A stretch of DNA of 64,000 nt from Albimonas marina (GTDB lineage Bacteria; Pseudomonadota; Alphaproteobacteria; Rhodobacterales; Rhodobacteraceae): assembly GCF_029223255.1 (NCBI RefSeq), contig NZ_JARHUC010000003.1, positions 434,001 through 498,000 of the forward strand, read 5' to 3'. Position numbers and translations under genes: made by a program. The notes under the pieces were generated by a model. It did not search any database. It was given only the letters and a program-made list of their open reading frames with translations, and was not told the origin of the DNA. Positions 52,793 through 61,701 of this stretch are shown piece by piece (positions within the stretch are counted from its first letter, which is position 1; the number at the start of each line of letters is the position of its first letter).

Positions 52793-52952
52793 GCGTCAAG
52801 ATCCTTGTCGGGCGCGGGGCGGCGCTCTGCGGCCGTCAGGATTACGGTGGGCGTTGGGAGCGAAGGAGGACGGAGGCGCCCTGCGGGCGGGCTTGGGCCT
52901 CTTGCAGGCGGCGCGCCCGGGTTAGGCCGGGCGGGAGCCTCCGGCGGGCTCC

Positions 52953-53150
52953 TGACTCACCAAAGAACAAGCCCGCGCCTGTCCTCCGGAGCCGTCTCTC
53001 GCTGATGGATGCCTGAGCGACTCGCCCCCGCCGGTCAAGGACAAGCCCCGCGCAAGCGCGGGGTCGCTCCGCGATCCCTGACCGGCGGGGACGAGTCGCT
53101 CTTTACGGCATCCGCGAGAGACGGCTCCGGAGAACAGGCGCTTCGCGAGG
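52953..53150. repeat. Dispersed covarying hairpin element, copy C
   Basis: Same layout as copies A and B. The outer arms 52977-53004 and 53112-53139 pair almost throughout. The middle arms (53016-53042 with 53074-53100) pair with two mismatches and have a CCCCCGCCGGTCA core. The apical stem is CCCCGCGC-AA-GCGCGGGG. In the outer stem, CTCTCG/CGAGAG replaces the CCGTCG/CGACGG of copy A, a paired change. It lies 87 bases past the stop of the orphan ABC protein and upstream of arsR. Confidence 0.9.
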
Positions 53151-53236
53151 GGCGCCGGCGTCGCGCCGGGGCGCCTGGGGCGGGGCGGACGGCGCGGGGG
53201 CGGGCAGGGGGCGAGGCGGGAGCGCGGCGGCGCGGG

Positions 53237-54208
53237 TCAGGCGCCGCCGGCGCCGTTGGAGCCGCCGGACATCCAGCCGGCCACCAGGTCGTGCTGGACG
53301 CGGGCCTGCTGCCAGGCGCGGTAGAAGGTCAGCAGCTGACGCAGCGGGGCCGACAGGCGCTGGAAGGCCGACACGAAGGCCACCACCACGCCGACCGTGG
53401 TCTCGCCCTGCGTGACCAGCCAGCCGCCGTAGCCGAGCGCGGCGAGGGGGCCGAGCTGGTTGAGCAGGTTCAGGATGCCCTTCATCCCGTACTTCACCAG
53501 GTAGATCGCCAGCCGGTTGCCGTAGATCCGCGGCAGCAGCCGCCCGACCCGGCCCTGCGCGGCCTTGGTCTCGCCCGCCCGCGCGCCCAGCGTGCGCAGC
53601 AGGCGGAAGCGCACGCTCATCAGCCGGTTCAGCCGCCCCTGCAGCAGGGGCGCGGCCAGCGCCTGCGGGGCCAGAAGCGCGGCCGAGACCAGCGCCAGCT
53701 CCGGCTGGGTCCAGGTCATGTAGGCGAAGACCCCGACCAGCATCGCGAAATTGGCGCAGGCGTCGGAGACGCCGGTGCCCACGAAGCCGCCCAGCCGGTC
53801 GATCTCGGAGCCCAGCACCACCGCCGAGACGCCGTGGCCCTCGTCCTCCTCGTCCTTGGCGGTGGAGCGCACCCGCATCTTCAGCGAGTGGCGCCGCGTG
53901 TGGACGATGGCGCTCTCGGAGATCCAGCCCTGGTACATCCGCAGGCCCAGCTTCAGGACCTGCTGGGTCACCGCGACGCCCGCGTAGATCATCGCCAGCG
54001 TCCACAGCAGGCCCACGTCGCCGGGCGTGATGGCGTCGTCGATCAGGCGGCGCTGAAGCTCGACCGGCACGAGGTCGAGCAGCGCCACCAGCACCGCCAG
54101 CACGCACAGGCCCGCCTGGTGCGGGCCGCTCATGCGGATCAGGTAGCCCCACAGGCTGTGCGCGGGACTGTCGTCGCCGCTGCGGCCCATGCGGCGGATG
54201 CGCGGCAT
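53237..54208 (-). CDS. Orphan ABC transporter transmembrane-domain protein
   Basis: About 323 aa with the six-helix fold of type IV ABC exporters (LWGYLIRMSGPHQAGLCVLA, ELQRRLIDDAI, LKLGLRMYQGWISESA..., ending FQRLSAPLRQLLTFYRAWQQARV). The typical DEISERV-like coupling region is present as VVLGSEIDRLGGFVGTGVSD. No ATPase domain follows: the chain ends GWMSGGSNGAGGA and stops. No separate ATPase gene is adjacent. It may pair with an ATPase encoded elsewhere or have another role. The start is uncertain (ATG 54208 or 54190); neither has a good ribosome-binding site. Confidence 0.75.
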   Translation of the reverse strand: MPRIRRMGRSGDDSPAHSLWGYLIRMSGPHQAGLCVLAVLVALLDLVPVELQRRLIDDAITPGDVGLLWTLAMIYAGVAVTQQVLKLGLRMYQGWISESAIVHTRRHSLKMRVRSTAKDEEDEGHGVSAVVLGSEIDRLGGFVGTGVSDACANFAMLVGVFAYMTWTQPELALVSAALLAPQALAAPLLQGRLNRLMSVRFRLLRTLGARAGETKAAQGRVGRLLPRIYGNRLAIYLVKYGMKGILNLLNQLGPLAALGYGGWLVTQGETTVGVVVAFVSAFQRLSAPLRQLLTFYRAWQQARVQHDLVAGWMSGGSNGAGGA

Positions 54209-54309
54209 CCGGTGGAGGGGAGGGCGCAGGCCCACGGCTTCGCGCCGCGCGCGCCGCGCCCGGCGGCGGGCGCGCCCGTCGCGCGCCTCGCCCGCCCGCT
54301 CGAGACCGC

Positions 54310-55077
54310 TCAGAATTCGTCCTTCCGTTTGCGCACCTCGGCGAAGACCGCCCCGGGCTCGGCGCCCGCGAGGCCCACGTTCGCCGCGACCGAGGCCTCG
54401 GTCGCCCGCAGGAACGGGTTGGTGGCGAGCTCTTCGGCCAGCGTGACGGGGACGATCGGCTCGCCGGCCGCGTCGGCCCGGGCGATCGCCTCGATGCGGG
54501 CCTTGAGGTCGGCGTTCTCCGGCTCGATCGACATCGCGAAGCGGCCGTTGGCGGCGCCGTAGTTGTGGCCCGAGTAGACCTGGGTCTGGGGGGCGAGCGC
54601 CATCAGCTTCTTCAGGCTCTCCCACATCTGGGCGTAGGTCCCCTCGAACACCCGCCCGCAGCCGAGCGCCATCAGGCTGTCCGCGGTGAAGGCGATCTTC
54701 GCGTCCTCGAAGCAGAAGGCGATATGGCCGAGGGTGTGGCCGGAGACGTCGAGGATCTTCGCCTTCGCGGCGCCCACCTCGATCACGTCGCCCTCGTTCA
54801 CCGCGACGTCCAGCGCGGGCAGGCGCTCGGCGTCCTTGGCGTGGCCGATCACCTTGGCGCCGTAGGCCGAGACCAGGTCCGGGATGCCCTGGATGTGGTC
54901 GGCGTGGTGATGGGTCACCAGGATCAGGTCCAGGCGGCCGCCCGCAGCCTCGATGGCCTTGTGCAGCGGTTCGGCGTCCGGCGCGTCGACGACGGCCCAG
55001 ACGTCCTGCTCCGTCTCGTGCAGCAGATAGCCGTAGTTGTCCTGCAGACAGGGGATCACCTGGACTTCAAGCGGCAT
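54310..55077 (-). CDS. gloB: Hydroxyacylglutathione hydrolase (glyoxalase II)
   Basis: Metallo-beta-lactamase-fold enzyme hydrolysing S-lactoylglutathione to lactate and glutathione in methylglyoxal detoxification; 255 aa. The binuclear metal motif is VTHHHADHIQG, followed by SGHTLGHIAF, FTADSLMALGCGR, the glutathione-binding YSGHNYGAANGRFA and C-terminal LATNPFLRA. I chose the ATG at 55077 (MPLEVQVIPC), where the family begins. It is divergent from a methyltransferase gene, a common alphaproteobacterial pairing. Confidence 0.95.
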   Translation of the reverse strand: MPLEVQVIPCLQDNYGYLLHETEQDVWAVVDAPDAEPLHKAIEAAGGRLDLILVTHHHADHIQGIPDLVSAYGAKVIGHAKDAERLPALDVAVNEGDVIEVGAAKAKILDVSGHTLGHIAFCFEDAKIAFTADSLMALGCGRVFEGTYAQMWESLKKLMALAPQTQVYSGHNYGAANGRFAMSIEPENADLKARIEAIARADAAGEPIVPVTLAEELATNPFLRATEASVAANVGLAGAEPGAVFAEVRKRKDEF

Positions 55078-55154
55078 TGTAGGGCTCCGTCTCTTGCATT
55101 TCGGGCGTCGAGGCGCACCCTGCACCTAGGGCGAGGGCGGAAAAAGGGCGCGCG

Positions 55155-56090
55155 ATGCACCTGGATGTGATCGATCTGAGGCGGTTCTACTACCGCACCC
55201 CCCTCGGGCGCGCCACCCAGCGCAGCCTGCAGGACGCGATCCGGGCCCTGTGGCCCGACGTCTCCGGCGAGACGGTGGCGGGCTTCGGCTTCGCCGCTCC
55301 CCTGCTGCGCCCCTTCCTGAAGGAGGCCGCCCGCGTCATCTGCCTGATGCCCGCCCCCCAGGGCGTATGCCGCTGGCCGCCGGAGGGGCCCAACGCCTCG
55401 GTCCTCACCGACGAGACCCACTGGCCGCTGACCGCGGGCCAGGTGGACCGGCTGATCGTGGCCCATGCGCTCGAGACCTCGGAGCGGCCCGGCGCGCTGC
55501 TCGAGGAGATGCACCGGGTGCTGGCGCCCGAGGGCAAGGCCATCGTCATCGCCCCCAACCGCACCGGAATGTGGGCGCGTTCCGACGCCACGCCCTTTGG
55601 CCACGGCCGCCCCTATTCCGCGAGCCAGCTGGAGGCGACGCTGCGCAGCCACGACTTCGCGCCGGAGCGGACCGAGGCCGCGCTCTACGGTCCGCCCTCG
55701 CACCGGCGCTACTGGCTCAAGACCCATCGGCTGTGGGAGGGAGCGGGCCGGCGCCTGGACGCGCAGCGCCTCGGCGGCGCGGTGCTGGTCGAGGCGACGC
55801 GGCGGATCTACGCCATGCCCCGCTCGGGGTTGAAGGAGAAGTCGCTGTCCCCGCTGGAGGTTCTGGAGGGGCTGGCGAAGCCCGGAGGCGTGCGCCCGGC
55901 CGCGGGCGGGGGCGCGCGTCCCGCGGGCCGGGGCCTGACCAGCCGCGAGAGCGGCGGCCGCGGCCTGGCCGAGCGGGCGGCGCAGGGGGGCAGGGCGGTG
56001 GTCCGCCCCCTCGCCTGGTCTCAGAACAGCAGCCCGATGCCCCAGGACACGCCGCTCCACCCGCCCGAGCCGACGCCCACAGACAGGTAA
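55155..56090 (+). CDS. Class I SAM-dependent methyltransferase
   Basis: A 311-aa methyltransferase-like protein divergent from gloB. The nucleotide-binding glycine region is degenerate (VAGFGFAAPLLRPFLKEA), but the post-motif LIVAHALETSERPGALLEEM, HRVLAPEGKAIVIAPNRTG and the PYSASQLEATLRSHDFAPE region are typical. The substrate is unknown. The last ~60 residues are Arg/Gly-rich and then run antisense into the 3' end of the convergent lipoprotein gene (56021-56090). The functional domain probably ends near residue 245, and the tail may be a read-on caused by loss of a stop. Confidence 0.82.
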   Translation: MHLDVIDLRRFYYRTPLGRATQRSLQDAIRALWPDVSGETVAGFGFAAPLLRPFLKEAARVICLMPAPQGVCRWPPEGPNASVLTDETHWPLTAGQVDRLIVAHALETSERPGALLEEMHRVLAPEGKAIVIAPNRTGMWARSDATPFGHGRPYSASQLEATLRSHDFAPERTEAALYGPPSHRRYWLKTHRLWEGAGRRLDAQRLGGAVLVEATRRIYAMPRSGLKEKSLSPLEVLEGLAKPGGVRPAAGGGARPAGRGLTSRESGGRGLAERAAQGGRAVVRPLAWSQNSSPMPQDTPLHPPEPTPTDR

Positions 56091-56563
56091 GGGCGCAGGC
56101 GGACCGGGGCGCGGTCGCCCTCGGCGACCTGGGCCTCGGGCTCGGGGGGCGTCTCGGCGGGCTGGGAGAGGCCCTCGGCATAGGCCGCCTGGAAGGGGCC
56201 GTTCAGCGCCGCGGGGCAGTCCAGCGTGGGGGCCACGCGCCAGCGGCCCAGCTGCGCGCCGTTCGCGGGCGAGCAGTAGGCGGCCCGCCCCTCGTCATGG
56301 CCGGCCATGTAGTCGTCCTGCGCCGCATCGGCGTCGGCGAGCCGCGGACAGCCCGACAGGCGCGCCAGCCCCGAGGTGGGGGAGCGGCCGGCCATCGCGT
56401 CCTCGACCCCCTGCCGGTTCCAGTCCACCGCGGCGCAGTCCCCGGCGGTGGGCGAGACCGCCGCGCGCTCGGCCGGGGGCGCGGAAGAGCAGGCCGCCAG
56501 CAGGCCGGCGACGATCAGGGCGAGCGGGCCGCGCCGCAGGCGCGGAAGGCGAATCGCAGTCAT
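56021..56563 (-). CDS. Putative lipoprotein (DUF2799-like)
   Basis: A 180-aa exported lipoprotein: a basic N-terminus, a hydrophobic stretch (PLALIVAGLLA) and the lipobox LLAAC with Cys near residue 25. The mature part has CAAVDWNRQGVEDAMAGR and RAAYCSPANGAQLGR with conserved-looking cysteines, close to the DUF2799 pattern as I remember it. The C-terminus ends in an aromatic YLSVGVGSGGWSGVSWGIG. It overlaps the end of the convergent methyltransferase by 70 bases. Start 56563 or 56566 (two ATGs in tandem after GAGAGG). Confidence 0.75.
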   Translation of the reverse strand: MTAIRLPRLRRGPLALIVAGLLAACSSAPPAERAAVSPTAGDCAAVDWNRQGVEDAMAGRSPTSGLARLSGCPRLADADAAQDDYMAGHDEGRAAYCSPANGAQLGRWRVAPTLDCPAALNGPFQAAYAEGLSQPAETPPEPEAQVAEGDRAPVRLRPYLSVGVGSGGWSGVSWGIGLLF

Positions 56564-56818
56564 CATGCCTCTCTATCGCACAGCTTCGCGGCGACCGGGC
56601 GCCCGGCCGCCTGCGCTCCCACCCCGTGGGCTTGATACGCACGACCGCGCGCCGGCCGTCGCGCCGCGTCGCGCCCGGCTTCGGGCGGCGGTTCCGCGCG
56701 CCCCTGCGGCCTCGCGCCCCCGGCCGCCGCTTGCCCCTCGCGTCCGCGCTCGCCAAGGTGGCGCCCGACACGGCCGCGACCGACCGGCCGGCAGATCGTT
56801 TCGAGGAGGAGACCCCCC

Positions 56819-57625
56819 ATGACCGAGCCCCTGGTGATCGTCACCGAGCCCGAGGACGGCGTCGTCGAGGCCGTGCTGAACCGTCCCGACAAGCTCAACG
56901 CCATCACGCCGGAGCTGATGCGCGCCATCGCCGACGCCCAGGCCAAGATCGCCGGCATGTCGGGCGTGCGCTGCGTGGTGCTGCGCGGCGAGGGCCGCGC
57001 CTTCTGCGCGGGCCTCGACAAGTCGGGCTTCGAGCGGATGAAGAACACCGGCGCAGGCTCGCTCGGCATGGACATCATGGAGCGCACCCACGGCCCGGCC
57101 AACGTCGCGCAGAACGCCTGCTGGGGCTGGCGGATGCTGGACGTGCCCGTGGTCTGCGCCCTGCAGGGCTTCGCGCTGGGCGGCGGCTTCCAGATCTGCC
57201 TCGGGGCCGACATCCGCATCGCGGCGCCCGGCACGCGCTTCTCGATCATGGAGATGAAGTGGGGCCTGGTGCCCGACATGGGCGGCATGGCCGCGATGCG
57301 CCACATCGCGCGCGGCGACGTGATCCGCAAGCTGACCTACACCGCCGAGGTGTTCGAGGCCGAGGCGGCGCTGGTCTACGGCTTCGTCACCGAGCTCGCC
57401 GAGGATCCGCTGGCCCGCGCGCGCGAACTGGCGCGCGAGATCGCGGGCAAGAGCCCCTCGGCCCTGCGCTCGGCCAAGGCGCTGCTCAACATCGCCGACG
57501 AGGAGGCCGGCGCGCTGGAGCCGCTGCTGGCCGAATCCCGCCTCCAGAAGGACCTGATCGGCAAGCCCGACCAGCTCGAGGCGATCGCGGCGGGCATGGA
57601 AGGCCGCCCCGCGCGCTACGCGTGA
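56819..57625 (+). CDS. Enoyl-CoA hydratase/isomerase (crotonase) family protein
   Basis: A 268-aa crotonase-fold protein. Oxyanion-hole segments RAFCAGLDKSG (near residues 60-70) and ALQGFALGGGFQICLGADIR (near 116-135) are clear. The usual two catalytic glutamates of hydratases are not obvious (KWGLVPDMGGM has Val/Pro at that region), so an isomerase or other crotonase reaction is as likely as hydration. GAGGAG upstream of the ATG supports the start. It precedes recA but is probably transcribed separately. Confidence 0.9.
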   Translation: MTEPLVIVTEPEDGVVEAVLNRPDKLNAITPELMRAIADAQAKIAGMSGVRCVVLRGEGRAFCAGLDKSGFERMKNTGAGSLGMDIMERTHGPANVAQNACWGWRMLDVPVVCALQGFALGGGFQICLGADIRIAAPGTRFSIMEMKWGLVPDMGGMAAMRHIARGDVIRKLTYTAEVFEAEAALVYGFVTELAEDPLARARELAREIAGKSPSALRSAKALLNIADEEAGALEPLLAESRLQKDLIGKPDQLEAIAAGMEGRPARYA

Positions 57626-57774
57626 CGCCGTTTCGCGGGGCGGCGGTTCCGGCCGCCCCGCGACTCGCCCCGCGCGCCGGGTCCGCCCGGCCGGGTTCAC
57701 GCGATGCGCGCGGTGGAAACGCTTCCTTAACCCTGTCCCCCCAATTTGGCTCAAGTCGGTCCACTTAGGCCTAT

Positions 57775-57789
57775 GTTCTTGTAAAGTTC
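57775..57789 (+). promoter_or_regulatory. LexA (SOS) box of recA
   Basis: GTTC-TTGTAAA-GTTC, the direct-repeat GTTC-N7-GTTC operator recognised by alphaproteobacterial LexA. It overlaps a TATGTT at 57772-57777 that could be the -10 element, and lies about 105 bases before the recA start. Confidence 0.85.
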
Positions 57790-57893
57790 TCGGTTAAGAT
57801 CGGGGCAAAAGCAGAACATGGGCAGGCCGTCCCCGCGCGCAGCGCGGCGTCGCAGTCGACGGGACCTCGCCCGCGAGGCATATGGAGACAGGC

Positions 57894-58961
<1,068 letters not shown>

Positions 58962-58989
58962 TCCGCGCGAAAGCGCCTGGATCCCGCAG

Positions 58990-59015
58990 ACGGGCGCCCT
59001 TCGGGGCGCCCGTTT
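58990..59015 (+). terminator. recA terminator
   Basis: ACGGGCGCCC, loop TTCG, GGGCGCCCGT, then TT. Perfect 10-bp stem with an extra-stable C(UUCG)G loop, 29 bases after the recA stop. Confidence 0.85.
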
Positions 59016-59491
59016 CGGTTCCGGGGGGCGGTTCCGCGCGTCTTGGTGCGCCTGGCGCCGGGGCGCGGGCCCGGGTCCGTTGCGGGAGAGGGGACGGAGC
59101 TCGGGGGCGGGTGGAGCGAGGGGCCGCATCGGAAGCCGGTGCGTCGGGCGACTTCCGGGGTTTCGAAGCGATGAGCCCGGGCGGCTCCGAGACGGTTTTC
59201 ACCTCTGCGCGCGCGTCGACCCGGAAGGGAGGCGGCCCCCGCTCGCCGGCCTCGGCTGCCAGGTTTCCGAGCACTGCCGCCGCGGCGTCTGCCTGAGGGG
59301 CGCGGGGATGACGTGCCGCGCGGTCGTTGGCCCACCGTGCCGGTTCTCGCAGCGGCTGCTTCGCCGGTGCACTCCGTTCCGCAATCGTCGATGCCACGAC
59401 CGAGCGCTGACGATGCCGCCATGACGTCCCCCTGAACGACTCGGCGCGCCTCGCCCGCGACGTCACGCAACTTGCGCTCGCTCGAAACCAT

Positions 59492-59508
59492 TTTAGAACC
59501 ATTCCAAA
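59492..59508 (+). promoter_or_regulatory. ICE box (Irr-binding iron control element) of mbfA
   Basis: TTTAGAA-CCA-TTCCAAA, a 17-base dyad with one mismatch that matches the Irr iron-control-element pattern TTTAGAAnnnTTCTAAA. It lies 22 bases before the mbfA start. Irr repression of mbfA under low iron is established in rhizobia; its use here is inferred. Confidence 0.8.
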
Positions 59509-59529
59509 CACTGCCGCAGCGAGTCGCCG

Positions 59530-60507
59530 ATGTTCCGCTTTCTTTCCTCCCGCAAGACCTTCGCCGACCTGGACGAGCGCCAGGTTCTGGCCCTCGCCAT
59601 CTCGTCGGAGGAGGACGACTCGCGCATCTACGCCGATTTCGCCGCCCGCCTGCGCGCCGAGTTCCCCGCCACCGCCGCGATCTTCGACGACATGGCCGCC
59701 GAGGAAGACGGCCACCGCCGGCGCCTGATCGACCTGTTCCAGAAGCGCTTTCCCGGCCCGATCCCCCTGATCCGCCGCGAGCATGTCGCGGGCTACTACG
59801 CCCGCCGCCCCGTCTGGCTGACCGAGACCCTCGACATCGCCGCCATCCGCGGCGAGGCCGTGCGCATGGAGCAGGTGGCCGCGGAGTTCTACGAGCGGGC
59901 GGCCGCCCGCGCCTCCGATCCCGACCAGCGCCGCCTGCTGGGCGACCTCGCCCATGCCGAGCGGGGCCATGCGCGCACCGCCGAGGGGCTCGAGGCGACC
60001 CATGTCGACGAGGACGCCGCCGCCGCCGAGGCGGAGGCCGACCATCGCCGCTTCGTGCTGACCTGGGTGCAGCCGGGTCTGGCGGGGTTGATGGACGGCT
60101 CGGTCTCGACCCTCGCGCCGATCTTCGCCACCGCCTTCGCCACGGGCGACACGATGACGACCTTCCAGGTCGGGCTCGCCGCCTCGGTCGGCGCCGGCAT
60201 CTCGATGGGCTTCACCGAGGCCGCCTCGGACGACGGCGTGATCTCGGGGCGCGGCTCGCCGGTGAAGCGCGGGATCGCGGCGGGGGTGATGACCACGCTG
60301 GGCGGCCTGGGCCATGCGCTGCCCTACCTGATCCCCGATTTCATGACCGCCACGGTCATCGCCCTGGCGCTGGTCTTCGCCGAGCTCTGGGCGATCGCCT
60401 GGATCCAGAAGCGCTGGATGCAGACCCCGTTCCTGCGCGCCGCCTTCCAGGTGGTGCTCGGCGGCGCGCTGGTGCTGGGCGCGGGGATCCTGATCGGCGA
60501 GTTCTGA
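59530..60507 (+). CDS. mbfA: Membrane-bound ferritin / iron exporter MbfA
   Basis: A 325-aa protein joining an N-terminal rubrerythrin-like ferritin domain (about residues 1-165; helices with SSEEDDSRIYADFA, DMAAEEDGHRRRL, MEQVAAEFYERA and LAHAERGHART provide the Glu/His di-iron ligands) to a C-terminal VIT1-like membrane domain (about 170-325). The membrane domain includes GLMDGSVSTLAPIFATAFAT and VGAGISMGFTEAASDDG. In rhizobia MbfA exports iron and protects against iron and peroxide stress. The upstream ICE box supports iron-dependent control by Irr. Confidence 0.93.
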   Translation: MFRFLSSRKTFADLDERQVLALAISSEEDDSRIYADFAARLRAEFPATAAIFDDMAAEEDGHRRRLIDLFQKRFPGPIPLIRREHVAGYYARRPVWLTETLDIAAIRGEAVRMEQVAAEFYERAAARASDPDQRRLLGDLAHAERGHARTAEGLEATHVDEDAAAAEAEADHRRFVLTWVQPGLAGLMDGSVSTLAPIFATAFATGDTMTTFQVGLAASVGAGISMGFTEAASDDGVISGRGSPVKRGIAAGVMTTLGGLGHALPYLIPDFMTATVIALALVFAELWAIAWIQKRWMQTPFLRAAFQVVLGGALVLGAGILIGEF

Positions 60508-60686
60508 CCCGAGCGACGACCTCTTTCGCGAGGCCGCGAGTCGAGGGACGACCAACCCGGGTCCTGCCAGGCCGGCGGACCGGGGTCCCTCACCAGAGGC
60601 GCGACGCCCGCCCCGCGCCGCGGGCGAGCGAGGGCCACGCGCGGAACGGCCGACGCGGCGCCTCCGTCTCCGGGGCGCCGCGGCTT

Positions 60687-61568
60687 TCAGCTCGCGGCGG
60701 CGATGGCGAGGGGGGCGCGGCCGTGGAGCTCGCGCTCCGGACGTTCGGTGGGAAAGATCAGCAGGCCCTCGCCGCGGATCTCCCAGTCGGCGTCGCGGAA
60801 ATCCTCCTGCGCCAGCAGGCCGCGCAGGGTGGCGGTGCGGCCGGGCAGGAAGTCGTGCGGCTCGATCAGGATCACGGGGCGGTGGCGCCAGAAGTCGGCC
60901 TCGGGCGTCAGCGCCTCGGCCTCGGCGCCCTCGATGTCCATCTTGATCATCACCAGCTCGGCGTCCGGACGCTCCGCCAGGAGCGCGTCGATCGTCACCG
61001 CCTCGGCCGAGACGTCGCCGGCGGGAGACTCCTCGTCGACGGCGCGGTAGGCGAAGGCGCCTTCGGCGGCGTCGATGTCTTCCGGCTGGAGACGTCCCGG
61101 CGCGCTCCACAACGCGGCGTCGCGGAAGCGGACGTTGCGCAGGCCCGTGCAGTTGCGCCGCGCCATCGCCAGGTTGCCGCGGTGAGGCTCCACGCACAGG
61201 ATGTCGGCCTGCGGCCAGCGCAGCGCCGCCTGCAGCGAGAACAGGCCGACGTTGCCGCCCGCGTCGATGATCAGCGGCCGCCGTCCCGCCGCGTGGGCGC
61301 GCGCGCAGCGGCGGTCGACCGCGTCGGCCCGGTCGGGCGAGAGTTCGTATTCCCGCTGCACCACGATCTTGCGATACACCCGCAGGTCCGAGGCGCGGGC
61401 GCGCAGGCGGACGGTGCGTCCGCCGAAGGCCGGGGCGCGGATGCGCCGGCCGCGCGGCGCGAGGAAGCAGAACCCCGCATGCCATAGCGCCAGCGGGACC
61501 CCGAGCGCCCCCTTCCAGCGCATGTAGTCGGCGAGCCATCCCAGCCCGGCCGCGACCCACCTGACCAT
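60687..61568 (-). CDS. FkbM-family methyltransferase
   Basis: A 293-aa SAM-dependent methyltransferase. A hydrophobic N-terminal 40 residues precede motif I IIDAGGNVGLFSL (about residues 100-112), LCVEPHRGNLAMARRN, and the FkbM hallmark IKMDIEGAEAEAL, then PVILIEPHDF. FkbM proteins O-methylate sugars and polyketides. There is no glycosylation cluster here to suggest a substrate. It starts ATG at 61568, divergent from the GH114-RTX gene. Confidence 0.9.
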   Translation of the reverse strand: MVRWVAAGLGWLADYMRWKGALGVPLALWHAGFCFLAPRGRRIRAPAFGGRTVRLRARASDLRVYRKIVVQREYELSPDRADAVDRRCARAHAAGRRPLIIDAGGNVGLFSLQAALRWPQADILCVEPHRGNLAMARRNCTGLRNVRFRDAALWSAPGRLQPEDIDAAEGAFAYRAVDEESPAGDVSAEAVTIDALLAERPDAELVMIKMDIEGAEAEALTPEADFWRHRPVILIEPHDFLPGRTATLRGLLAQEDFRDADWEIRGEGLLIFPTERPERELHGRAPLAIAAAS

Positions 61569-61701
61569 CCGCGTTCTCCTCGACGTGATTTCGCTACGTC
61601 AGGGGAGCACGAAGAGCGTAAAGATCGGCTTAATCGGTTGCCGAACCGTGACCGGACCGGCACTCGGATTTGAAACGCATTTTCAGCCGCGGGGAACGGA
61701 C

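Larger units (their letters stand above)
58962..59529. other. Intergenic region between recA and mbfA
   Basis: 568 bases. It holds the recA terminator at the left and the ICE box at the right. The 430 bases between are GC-rich, with frames that give only Arg/Gly/Ser-rich translations; I see no gene there. Confidence 0.5.

Noticed and set aside
59080-59424. Small plus-strand gene between recA and mbfA
   Set aside because: Arg/Gly/Ser-rich translation, no ribosome-binding site, and no recognisable motif.
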